This document shows positions 45,997-56,403 of a stretch of 64,000 nucleotides of DNA, in pieces. Made by a program: the position numbers and the translations under genes. Numbering within the stretch: the stretch's first letter is position 1; the number at the start of each line of letters is the position of its first letter. Under the pieces are notes generated by a model, which did not search any database, was not told the DNA's origin, and saw only the letters and a program-made list of their open reading frames with translations. The DNA is from Sabellastarte sp. h YS-2021 (lineage: Eukaryota; Annelida; Polychaeta; Sabellida; Sabellidae). Where the stretch lies: NCBI GenBank assembly GCA_964017235.1, contig OZ024934.1, forward strand, positions 83,976,706 through 84,040,705. The letters run 5' to 3'.

Positions 45997-47405
45997 GTTA
46001 CTTATACTTGTTCACTTCAATTAAAAATCTGTATACAGAGACAAACGCCCAAGTTAAAATAAATCAACATTTCACTGACACCTTTTCAACAACAAGTGGA
46101 GTAAGACAGGGTGATAGCATGTCACCTACCCTGTTCAACATATTCCTGAATGACCTAATAAAAGAAATAAATGAACAAATGTTTGGTGTTAAAATTAATG
46201 AAAAATATGTCAGTATATTAGCTTATGCGGATGATATTGTTCTATTAGCCCCAGATCCAGATAATTTACAAAAAATGCTTGATATTTTATTCAAATGGTG
46301 CTATAAACACAGGTTAATTATTAATTCAGACAAATCAAATGTAATACATTTCAGAACCAAAAGACAGACCCAAACTACTAAAATATTCAGGGTTGGGGAG
46401 GTAGAAATTAAACTTGTTGAGAAATATAAATACCTAGGGATTATTCTAGATGAATTTCTAAACTATAACACCACTGCTGAGACCTTGTGCAACTCTGCTT
46501 CCAGAGCCCTAGGAGCCCTACATAGTAAAACCAGAAATCTTAAAAACTGCACATATCACACATATTCACATCTCTTTTCATCTGGCATATGTCCGATTCT
46601 TCACTATAGTTCCAGTATATGGGGATATAAACAAGCCTCCAAGTGTCAAAATGTTCAGAACAAAGCCATGCGACACTTCCTTGGACTGAACAAATTTTCT
46701 CCAAACCTTATGCTAATAGGTGATATGGCATGGGTACCCTCACATATCTTGATAAAAATTGACATGTTAAAGCTGTGGAATAAAATCTGTAATCTCAATG
46801 AGACAAGGCTTCCATTAATTGTCCTAAAATGGGAATTAGGGCTCGGTATTAATAATTGGAGCTATGACATAAATAACATTCTGAATAGTGCCAATATTGA
46901 TGAAAATATAGAAAATATGACAACCATTAATATTAAAGAGGTTTCAGAAAGATTACTTCTACAAGAGGAACAAAGCTGGCGATCAGAACTGCATAATAAA
47001 CCAAAGCTTAGAAGTTACATGAAATTTAAACATAATATTAATGTAGAAAATTATGTAACATATTATAAAAGTAAACACACCCGAAGTCTTATTGCACAAT
47101 TCAGAGCGGGTACCTACCCACTGCAGATAGAAATAGGTAGATACCGCCATATTCCACTAGAAAATAGGTTATGCACACTATGCTGTCTTAATAAAATTGA
47201 GGATGAATTCCATATAGTTTGCATCTGTCCAAAATATTCGGAAGAGCGTACAAAACTTTTTGATTCAATCAAAGTCATTGACACATCCTTTGGTGACAAA
47301 AATATTGAATGCAAATTCTTGGACATAATGGACAAGCATCAAAAACTATTGGGTCCCTTCCTTGATATGTCTGTAAAGATCAGATCATCCCAATTATATA
47401 ATTAA
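45997..47405 (+). pseudogene. LINE pol fragment: RT with YADD and C-terminal CCHC
   Basis: About 468 residues, uninterrupted by stops. It begins inside the fingers/palm region (TSIKNLYTETNAQV), then SGVRQGDSMSPTLFNIFLND (the GxRQGxxxSP motif), AYADDIVLLA with the catalytic YADD near 46225, and INSDKSNVIHF plus YKYLGIILD thereafter. Near the end CTLC...EFHIVC gives a C-x2-C-x9-H-x3-C zinc-knuckle-like motif, common at the C-terminus of several LINE clades. The endonuclease and the first RT motifs are missing, so it cannot mobilise itself. A Met at 45906 precedes it in frame but lies in family G. The open frame over 1.4 kb suggests a young insertion. Confidence 0.85.
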
Positions 47406-47900
47406 AATCATATTTCCCAACTTCACACAATCCATGTATACACTGAAATTGTTAGATAATATACTGTACAGTCAATCTAACCACTGATGTTAGTAATTAA
47501 GTTTGTTCACACCATATATGTGAATCAATGTAATCTTGTCTGTTATAAACATAGTTTTTTGTATGTTCAGTATGTGTGTTGTTTATATACCTAACTAACT
47601 GTCATTTCAGTTCTGTTCTTTTTGTAGTAGAATTTAGACACATATGCAACACCTATACATAACTTACAAATTTGTAGTAATGTATAAAATTTAAGGACGA
47701 AAGTTTCAATCTAACTGTTAAACTGAAATTGTATCATATCTGTTTTTATCTGTATATACTTCAATATGTATGTTATACTAAAGGTGACTTATAAGCCCAC
47801 AAGGGCTGGGAGGAAATTACAAGTCTTCTTATGTATTTTTGTAAAACTTTACCTCAAGTCACAAAAATAAAGAATTCTTCTTCTTCTTCTTCTTCTATAA
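45997..47900 (+). mobile_element. 5'-truncated non-LTR retrotransposon
   Basis: An open frame covering the second half of RT and the C-terminal region (to 47405), then a 3' UTR of about 480 bp ending aataaagaattc and a (TTC)n run at about 47873-47896, which resembles the short microsatellite tails of many LINEs. The truncation point coincides with the end of family G. I could not define a target duplication. Confidence 0.8.
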
Positions 47901-49288
47901 GAAGCCCAATTTTTTAGCCTTGCACTATATTCTTTTGTTTTGGTTGTGGTACTGTACAGGCTCTGTCAGTCTTTTGTTGGTTTTTATGTTTGAAATGACT
48001 AATCACTACTAAGATACTTTTTGAACAAAGATTAAAAATAGCCAGCCTTGGCAGGCAAGAACTCGAGCCCACAGGTACCACTAAATAAAAAAAAACTTTT
48101 TTTCTTGAATGTTTGAAACACTCCCAAAATTCCCCAAATAACAGAATGTATTCACAGTACAGTGAGTAGTAAATGATACTGTCTTTGTTTACACAAGGGA
48201 CCTGCTGGATCTGATGTTTCAGTGTGCCCCATCACAACAAATCTTTATCACCAGATAGCCACCAGGATATGTATGTGTGTATAGGTACACTTTTGGGTAC
48301 ATTTTATTCTTGGTATTTGAAACACTCAACAACAGTGTTTTGATGAGTTGTTTTATATTACATGATATAATAATTAAGTATTATTGTTCTCTCTTTAATA
48401 GAGCAGAGTTTAATACACCATATTTCATTTGTACTATTATCAGAATTAATGAAAATATGGTGTTTGTATCCAGCAAGTTTTGTTTATGTTGTTTTGGAAT
48501 TTAAAAACTTATGAGGTGAGTTTTTAATTTTAAAATGTCCAAAAGAACAAAAAACAACTGTAAAATATATGTTCAGTGGTATATGTATGTGTATGTTGCA
48601 GTAAATATGTAAAATCAGTAAATATGTGTGTATGGAGACTTCATTTAAATCTTTTATGTTTAGGGGTTATCTGCTGTGTCATAATTACTATTAACAATGA
48701 TTTAAACATTTAATTGGCATCATCATAGTCAAAGTTTGATACTTGTTTAAAATCCAGCATTCTTTCATTTCATAGGTAACTAATTTGCATCATTTTATAA
48801 TTTCATAAGCAGTTACATGGGATATGTGATATTTTTTTCAATATTTTTTTTTTCCATTTACAATAAATCTTAATGCAAATGGACAAGTTTATACATTTGA
48901 ATGAAATTATTATGACCAAATATTTGTCGAATTGTGCTACCTCCCATGCATGCACCTCCCAACTCTACTCTGTTATCATTTTTTGCGAGTCTTTGTCCTT
49001 GAATTTCTGGCATTTCGAGTGCTCACTAATTGCCGTTTTCGGTGAATTTTGAAAAATTTTAACTAAACAATCGTTTGGTTTCTTGTCCATTCTTTTGGCA
49101 CTTTAATAGATATTTGTGGACAAGTTTCTTTTTTTGACATGGGTGACATATTTTTACAATATAACCTTTCAACTACAAACAGCCCTGATAAGATCTGCTG
49201 CACCAAGAGATCTGAACTAGGGTTGGCCGTTTGAGGTTCTAGTCTTGAATCTGTTTGGTGTATTTCAATCAGTCATATCTGTTAAAAG
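47901..49288. other. Unassigned intronic sequence
   Basis: AT-rich, no gene. A weak tRNA-like B box on the minus strand occurs near 48055-48085 (caagaactcgagcccac). Confidence 0.4.
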
Positions 49289-51473
49289 TATCTTCTATTT
49301 TTGTTTAGCGTTCAATATTTTCTATTATATTCAAGTATTTTTCATAAATCTGTACTTAACCTTCAGTTTGCACAGGCTTGTACAGTTCTCCCTGCATTAA
49401 GGATCACAAATATTACTGAGACATGGTTGAATTCAATCATCTCTTGTTTTTGTTACATCGGAGTATTTGTCATAGTTCTGTGCTACAAGTTGTGCAGGAT
49501 AGTACAGTTCTCCCTGCATTAAGGATCACAAATATTACTGAGACATGGTTGAATTCAATCATCTCTTGGTTCTGTTATATCTGAGTATTTTTCATAGTTC
49601 TGTGCTACAAGTTGTGCAGGATAGTACAGTTCTCCCTGCATTAAGGATCACAAATATTACTGAGACATGGTTGAATTCAATCATCTCTTGTTTCTGTTAT
49701 ATCTGAGTATTTTTCATAGTTCTGTGCTACAAGTTGTGAAGGCTAGCTCACTTCTCACTGCATAAAAGGTCTATTATTATAAATATTACTGAAAGAGATT
49801 ATTATATTTATTACTGTAATATCTGAATATTTTTCATCATTCTGTGCTACAAGTTGTGTAGGCTACAGCAGTTCTCACTGCATAAGGGATAGCAAATATT
49901 ACTGACAGACATGATTGAATTCAATCATCTCTTATTCCTGTATATCAAAATAATTTTCATAATTCTGTGCTATAAGCTATGCAGGCTAGTCCAATTTTCA
50001 CTGCATAAAGGATCACAAATCTTACTGACAGACGTGATTGAATTCAATCATGTCTTACTGTTACATCAGAGTATTTTTCATAGTTCTGTGCTACAAGTTG
50101 TGCAGGATAGTGCAGTTCTCACTGCATATAGGATCACAAATATTACTGACAGACATGGTTGAATTCAATCATCTCTTTTCCAGTTATATCTGAGTATTTT
50201 TCATCATTCAGTGCTACAAGTTGTGCAGGCTAGTGCAATTCTCACTGCATAAAGGATCACAAATGCTACTGAAAATATGGTTGAATTCAATCATCTCTTA
50301 TTCCAGTTATGTACGAGTATTTTTCACAATTCTGTGCTACAATTTCCACAGGTTAATCCAGTTCTCACTGCATAAAGGATCACAAACATTCCTGAGAGAG
50401 ATGGTTGAATTCAATCATAACTTATTACTGTAATATCTGAGTATGTTTTACAATTATCTGCTATAAGCTATGCAGCTAGTCCAATGTTCACTGCATTAAG
50501 GATCACAAATGTTACTGACAGATGTGATTGAATTCAATCATGTCTTACTGTTACATCAGAGTATTTTTCATAGTTCTGTGCTACAAGTTGTGCAGGCTAG
50601 ATCAGTTCTCACTGCATATTGAAGGATCACAAATGCTACTGAAAATATGGTTGAATTCAATCATCTCTTATTCCTGTTATATCGCGGTATCTTTTCACAA
50701 TTCTGTGCTACAATTTGCACAGGCTAGTCCAATTCTCAATGAATAAAGCATCACAAAGGTTCTTGAAAGACATGGTTGAATTCAATCATCCCTTATTCCT
50801 GTTATATCAGAGTATTTTTCATAATTCTGTACTGCAAGTTGCCCAGGATAGTTCAGCTAGTTCTCACTGCATATAGGATCACAAATATTACTGACAGACA
50901 TGGTTGAATTCAATCGTCCCTTATTCCTGTTATATTGGAGTATTTTTCATAATTCTGTACTGCAATTTGCCTGGGCTAGTTCAGTTCTGAGACTGCATAT
51001 ATGGTCACAAAAATTACTGACAGACATGGTTGAATTCAATCATGTCTTATTCCTGTTATATCTGACTCTTTCTCATAATTCTGTCATACAAGACGTGCAG
51101 GCTAGTTAAGTTCTTACTGCATAAAGGACCACAAATGTTTCTGACAGACATGGTTGAATTCAATCATGTTATATCAGAGTATTTTGCACAATTCTGTGCA
51201 GGCTTAGTCCAATTCTCACTAAATAAAGTATTACTAATGTTACTGAAAGAGATGGTTGAACATTCCACTGAAACAAGGTTGAATTCAATCGAGCTGTAGA
51301 TAAAGATTTAAATGATAAAATAATAAAAATATTGCTCAAGCTCCCTATCTAAGTGTATATAGATTATAAAATGCACAATATGGCCAATTTATGACAGAAA
51401 TCATTATAGTGATTGAAAAATGGACTAAACTTGGCACTATTAGAAAAGTGCCAAATTCATTTAGACCTTGTTC
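49289..51473 (+). repeat. Family H tandem-repeat element, copy 2 (uninterrupted)
   Basis: Reverse complement of copy 1, ending at its hairpin (51431-51454) and 'aaatgaatttag'-type terminus inverse near 51473. It has about 16 units of 125 bp. Compared with copy 1 it shares the irregular order of variant units, lacks one unit near 50600 and has extra near-identical units at 49400-49740. Near 49350-49390 it preserves the site into which the DIRS element inserted in copy 1. Confidence 0.85.
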
Positions 51474-52249
51474 TTTGTGCGCCAACTCTGGGTACCCATT
51501 TCATGTAGAAATCATCCTAAACTGGTCAGGAGGCATATTACTTAAGAGTATGATTCAGTATTTTCAAATCTATTGACTTATTTAGAGATATTTGTGATGA
51601 TTACAAGCAGATTTTTCCAATTAAAGCTTGGTAACTTTATCACTTTATAGAAAACATAATAAATTGACAAGTCAGTGTCAATGGTGTAAACACATACACT
51701 ATATAAATAAAGTCACATGACTAGAAAACAAACCCTCACTGAGACTATGATGATTTTTGGGAATTATCCAAGAACTATATGTCACAACTGTTGTATTCAT
51801 TGATGCATACTGGTCATACATTCATGTAAAATAAATATTGACATATACAGAGTATCTGTTGTTGTGTATATTTAATACTATCTATTGGTAAATAAAAGCG
51901 TCATTCCGAGTATAAAGTTAAGTGCATAGGTGTACAACTACAATAGGCCAAATACATTAAAACATACAATAGTTTTTCTCTCAGGTGAGTTATGAGAGAA
52001 ATAGTAAATGACATACACTTGTCTTGTTGTCTTCACACACTAAGATATTTGTAGTATAATATACATTTGACTGACTTCCAAAGATATCTAGCAGACAGTC
52101 ACAAAATAAACCTTGGCAGAGAGTGGACACTTCGCTCTCAAAGCACTGTAAATAGATTATCAGATGCCTTCAGAAAAACTGATAACTTAGGAGATGCACC
52201 AAAGTGTTTTCCGCAACAAAAAATCTTTTCGCATTTACCAAATACCCAG
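51474..52249. other. Unassigned intronic sequence
   Basis: No gene or transposon terminus recognised between the family H terminus and the stalk-derived repeats. Confidence 0.4.
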
Positions 52250-52800
52250 TGCAGGGATTTGTGGATACTATGGGAACTGTGAATTAATGTGTTCTTACTT
52301 TGTCTGTGGCTGTTACAATACTGGGTTTGTGGTTTCTATGGGAACTGTATATTTGTATCTATCTACCTGATTTTCTGTAGCTGTTACAGTACTAGGGTCT
52401 GTGGTTACTGTGTTACTGTACTAAATGATGTGACTGTGGCTGTCACAGTACTGGGGGTTTGTGGTTACTATGGTAACTATGTATGTAATTGTATTAGGGT
52501 CAAGAGCGGTTAGCATCTAATCCCATGGTGTCTCCTTTGTGTGGGGTTGACTCCCACAAGTGACAATGCTAAGCACCTGCCCTAGTATGACCCTTGCTGT
52601 TGAACGGGACATAAAACCCTAACTTTGAACTTTATATTAGTGAGCATGCATGCATAATTTGACTCGGCTTTGTGGCTACTATAGTAACTGAGAATTACTG
52701 TGTACATACCACTGGGGTTTGTGGTTACTTTGTTAACCGTGTGTATTAGTGTGTACTTACCTGATTTGACAGTGGTTCTTGCAGTAATGGGGAGTTTTGT
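52250..52800 (-). repeat. Tandem degenerate copies of the exon 1 3' end and its donor
   Basis: At least five degenerate copies of a unit of about 75 bp, plus-strand consensus 'cttacctgattt', 'tgtggctgttacagtactgg', 'gtttgtggttactatggtaa'. The copy at 52753-52805 is the real end of exon 1 with its donor. Others lie near 52255-52280, 52300-52350, 52365-52425, 52435-52490, 52665-52700 and 52713-52745. The copy near 52366 keeps aatcag|gtagat, a plausible splice donor. A SINE interrupts the array at 52500-52627. Confidence 0.7.
52500..52627 (+). repeat. SINE fragment with GGACRTAAA-type tail
   Basis: It contains 'gcggttagcatctaatccc', 'gtggggttgactcccac' (B-box-like), 'agtgacaatgctaagcacc' and the tail ttgctgttgaacgggacat then aaaccctaactttgaactt. 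The same family is at 38988-39105 (minus), and its tail alone is at 32779-32820. Confidence 0.7.
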
Positions 52801-53346
52801 TGTTGCTATGGTAACTGTCTTTGTGGGTGGTATAACATCTCCCCGATACAGACAAGCATAGTAGATCTTTATCCTCCGTGGATAACACGATGTATCTATG
52901 TCAAAGTTAGCTCCAGTTTTTGTCCTACATTTGGACCAGATGAAATAACCTCCACACTCTGAGTCAGTTTTGAAGGCTGGTACGTTAATATGGCAGCCAT
53001 TATGTTCGTCGCAATTATTCCTAATACTCTGATAAAGGGTTTCGTAACTTTGTTCTATATCCTGCTGGCAGTCATCTTCAGTTGCCGGACAACAAGTCTG
53101 AGTGGTTCCACAGTCGTCCCCACGGGAATCAGGTCGTATAAACTCGGCCTTATCAATGCGGATGACTTCCCCCTTTTCACATTTGCTTAATATGACTTGA
53201 GCATGCCCTGGGACTTTTTCAGTATTTTCCCAATTTGTGAAAAAGTTGTAACAAAATTCCTCTGTGAAAGCTTTATTTGTTAGGTATCCACTGAACTGAG
53301 TACTGACTGATGACAGTATTAAAAATAATACTGATAATCTCCACAT
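52761..53346 (-). CDS. Receptor exon 1: signal peptide and SUEL-like lectin domain
   Basis: Residues 1-195. I chose the ATG at 53346 because it opens a clear signal peptide (MWRLSVLFLILSSVSTQ). An acceptor (gttttgtttctcag) at 53396-53410 implies an upstream non-coding exon and places the earlier in-frame Met at 53406 in an intron. The domain at about 52-166 starts CEKGEVIRIDKAEF and has about eleven Cys, including DDCG, TCCP, DDC, NNC, GCHINV, SECGG and SKC, and ends CYPRRIKIYYACLY. The opening CxxGxVIxIxxAxF and closing KIxYxC match SUEL/galactose-binding lectin domains, but the usual YGR and DPCxGTxKYL motifs are missing, so sugar binding is not assured. A Thr-rich stalk follows (TKTVTIATTKLPITARTTV). 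The donor is tcag|gtaagtac. Confidence 0.75.
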
Positions 53347-53395
53347 CTCTATAAATATGTGTCTCTGGTATCCCAGTAAAATATCTAACCTTACA
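53347..53395 (-). other. 5' UTR part of receptor exon 1
   Basis: 49 nt between the acceptor ctcag (53396-53400) and the ATG. The base at -3 is G, acceptable for initiation. The frame is open through it, so an upstream coding exon cannot be excluded, but the signal peptide argues against it. Confidence 0.5.
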
Positions 53396-53410
53396 CTGAG
53401 AAACAAAACC

Positions 53411-54599
53411 TAAATGTACATATAAAATTACACTATAATAAACAACAACGCAACACACATACACACACACCACAATGCATAAGAAACAACAGATATTTTG
53501 AGTAACCAGGAAAAAACTTCTACTAAAAGTATAAAATTATCAGGTTAAATGGCGTGTTTTTACGTCATGAATGAAGGGGCTTTGAAAGCCTTTCTTTAGG
53601 TTCAAATCTTATGCAGCCTGCTTTAATGCAGAACATAATCCTTTAAATGCACATGTAACCATTATTATTGGTTGGTGTTTATTATTGGTATGTATTTTAT
53701 GTGTATAAAATAAGTATTTTAATATATGATTATACAAATATTAAAAAAGATATTTAGACAAGATCTTGTACTAAATATTAAGGTTTCAATCTCTACAAAA
53801 CCTGAAACAGGAAATCTTTATAAAGTGTCGGTTGATTATAACCTGTTGATGGTGATATAACCTGTACAATATGTTCCAAGTGATAAAAACTCACATCAAT
53901 CATAATATGATTTAACCTAAAGTATAACTCTCTTAGATATTTCCAGTCCAAGAAAAGAGGAGGCTCTGGAAAGATTAGGAACTCATATTCTGTGGTTTGA
54001 GGTACTTGTAAAACTCACAGTGCATTCCACTAGCCTTGATATGATTCATAAATATTCTACATTGAGATATTATATCGTAAATAGGAAAGTATTTAATACT
54101 TCACAATAAGTATACATATAGCCTTGGTAAATTGGCACTCAAAAATAATGTAAAAGATCAATTTAACATCTAAAACAACAATTATATGCACAAAATAGTT
54201 TGAAAGCTTTATATACTGACTGATCACATTCCGATTTGGGAGGTGTGATTTCATGCAGAAATTCCGTCATATAAATAGTTAACCAATGGATGGCTTTGTC
54301 AAAATCTATGTAATAAATCTTAAATATTACACTAAAATAAGAAGACATAAGGATTGATGTCTGCCCAATTTTCACTCAATTTCCACACTTTTACATGTTC
54401 TCAACATTTTTTTGCCATAATAATATTTACATGTTAAAACTGGTCTGCTTCTGTACACATTTTCTGATGTTCTGATATAATGATCTGTAGGGGGTGGGGA
54501 TGATATTTTCTTATAATTAGGATAAAGTAAGAATAAAGAAATTATATTGAGACAGTAACAAAATAACAAAAATGCTAGGCACTGTCATAGGAGAACATC
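53411..54599. other. Unassigned sequence upstream of the receptor coding start
   Basis: Probably 5' intron or promoter-side DNA of the receptor gene. AT-rich; no exon, CpG-rich promoter or repeat terminus was recognised. Confidence 0.4.
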
Positions 54600-54668
54600 A
54601 AGCGACTTGAACCCACCACATCCCACTCTGGAGGCCCACACCCTACCAGGTGAGCCATAATGGAGAAC
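54600..54668 (-). repeat. tRNA-like SINE head (minus)
   Basis: On the minus strand it has tggctcacctggtagggtg (A-box-like) and gtgggttcaagtcgct (B box) at tRNA-like spacing. The stems are not consistent with a working tRNA. I read it as a SINE head without a clear tail. Confidence 0.5.
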
Positions 54669-55480
54669 CCAACCAGCCAATCAGGTAATAAATTGATCAC
54701 TTGATGGGTGTGATACAATCTATATATTTATTATTCCAGTCTAATTGGCACATTATTCATTTTACTTTACACATTTAATATCATTGGAAAAATTTTGTGA
54801 ATATGGCACTGTAAACTGAAATGCCAGCCAAAACATAACTTGTGAAAATCTATCTGTAAAACAAACAAATCAAAGGGAACAAATTAATTTAATTTCCTTT
54901 CAGTCACTCTTACAGTGATTACAAATTATGGAAATTTGGATTATATCATACAATTAACAGCATTGTAGAGCCTGCTGGAAAGACTATCTCACTATGAACA
55001 CAGTTTCTGTTTTATGTTCGTATATATACTGGGGTAAACACCAAATACAGAAATGTAAATACACACACACCTTACATTGACAAGACACATTGTATAAAGA
55101 CTTCTGCCCACTATTCAGGAAATACACAGAGTGTTACATAGAGTGTTATCTCTATAGACAAGTACACAAAATAACATTTTCACACATGTACATTCACTGG
55201 GGAAATGAGTCAAAAGCAGAGTCATGTACTTGTGAGTTCACTGAATCACACCACACAAAGCATGGCCTGATTTCCCAACCAAGTGGTGTGTTATATGATT
55301 CCAGGAAAAAGACCCTACAGAGAAAACCCCTGTGAGAAAAGCCACCTGTATTTTAGCACCTGTGGAGAATAGCACTACACCTAATCTTGGAGCCTGTGGA
55401 GAAATTTATTTATTTGGATTTTAACATGGCTTTCAACATATTATATAGGTCATATCATGAGGAGTAATTGGAAGGGCAGA
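54669..55480. other. Unassigned sequence
   Basis: No gene or recognised repeat. AT-rich, with a short (AC)n-like patch at 55062-55074. Confidence 0.4.
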
Positions 55481-55489
55481 GGAAACCAG

Positions 55490-56240
55490 TACATACAGTT
55501 TGTCAAGGTTCTGTACTGTAAATTACCGACCAATGGCAAGCAACTACCAGCTTTCCCACTTGAGGTCGGGCCGGGAAGCGAATCCTGGGGCCGATTTCAC
55601 AAAGGGACTTAAGTCCAGATTTAGACTTAAATCTAAGACTTTGGTCTTAAATTTTGTCAAAAGAATGTTAAGTCTGTGGTCTTAGACTTAGTGGATTTCA
55701 CAAAGCAGAAAAAAGCAGAAATTGCTAAGTCAGTGGACTTAACTTTAAGTCTGGGAGGTAGTGGGCTTAAATTTTATAAAGAGGACTTAAATATGGCCGC
55801 CATAAACTTTTCTCCACTTCAAAATTTGAAATGGCTGTAAATAAATTATAATTATACAGAGCACCTCACTAAAGTAGTGTTTGGGAAGTTTATATGTGGT
55901 AAAAAGGTTTTCCATTTCAAAACAGTACTTATCCTAAGATAAAATATATCAAATAAAGAATATGTGGCACCAATATTATAGTTTGAAGAGATATAAAATG
56001 TCACATGACACAGAAACCCACTGTGGTTATTTGATAAGCTTGGACTTAGCTAAGTCACCTTTGTGAAATCCATTTTAAGTCCCAGACCTAGCTAAGACCA
56101 AAGTCTTAGATTTAAGTCCTAGACTTAGCCAATAAAGGGACTTAGTTTAAGTCCTTTAGGTAAATCGCCCCTGATCTCAGTGGTTGAAGGTGAGAGTGTT
56201 GCCCCCGTGACCCCGGAGCCTGTGGAGAAAAGTCCCACTC
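55490..56240 (-). repeat. SINE-like tRNA head split by a MITE
   Basis: Joining 55490-55589 to 56173-56240 gives, on the minus strand, a tRNA-like head with 'aacactctcaccttcaacca' and then ctgagatcaggattcgcttc, spanning the MITE insertion point. B-box position and spacing fit. The MITE is listed separately. Confidence 0.5.
55588..56172. mobile_element. 585-bp MITE with GGGCCGATTT/AAATCGCCC termini
   Basis: The termini are gggccgatttcacaaaggg at the left and the inverse-like ccctttatt...aggtaaatcgcccc at the right. The interior is full of short inverse motifs (cttaagtc, gtcttagact, 'gacttaagt') giving a foldback character. A ctg trinucleotide flanks both sides, compatible with a 3-bp target duplication as in PIF/Harbinger-like elements. 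The superfamily is inference. No coding capacity. Confidence 0.65.
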
Positions 56241-56403
56241 AGTACTGTATATCACAATTAAAATGTCATATAAATAGTTAACAAGTTAAACAGTATTTTT
56301 TTGTTACTTTCTGAAGTGTGCATGGGGGCAATCAGATTCTTTTAAGCCTGCTCCATAATTAACTATTGACATAATTAAAGATTGTGGGAATGATGGAAGC
56401 CCA
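56241..56403. other. Short unassigned spacer
   Basis: AT-rich sequence before the family D element. Confidence 0.4.

Larger units (their letters stand above)
22699..52760 (-). other. Intron 1 (coding) of the receptor gene, about 30 kb
   Basis: Bounded by a consensus donor (tcag|gtaagtac) at 52760 and the acceptor ttttgtag at 22699. It holds both family H arrays, the DIRS-like element, family A copies, a LINE, SINEs and MITEs, all listed separately. I looked for further Thr-rich or Cys-rich exons with phase 1 ends in the unassigned gaps and found none I could defend. One or more could be missed. Confidence 0.55.
19143..53346 (-). other. Gene span: SUEL-lectin-like single-pass receptor
   Basis: This is the gene model joining five coding exons on the minus strand: 53346-52761, 22698-22600, 22120-22042, 20797-20619 and 20044-19143. 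Donor and acceptor phases agree at every junction (all phase 1 except the third junction, phase 2), and the total of 1845 nt gives 614 residues plus stop. Order: signal peptide 1-17, Cys-rich lectin-like domain about 52-166, Thr-rich stalk about 169-228, membrane span about 229-253, and cytoplasmic tail 254-614. The main uncertainty is whether more phase 1-1 exons sit in the 30-kb first coding intron, and whether the two halves are one gene. The phase match, the complementary halves (ectodomain without anchor, anchor without ectodomain) and the absence of another gene between them support one gene. Confidence 0.7.

Noticed and set aside
53347-53406. Upstream Met at 53406 as receptor start
   Set aside because: It lies beyond a good acceptor site and would put 20 residues before an evident signal peptide.
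54600-54668. Possible tRNA gene on the minus strand
   Set aside because: The A and B boxes fit, but the acceptor and anticodon stems do not pair; better explained as a SINE head.
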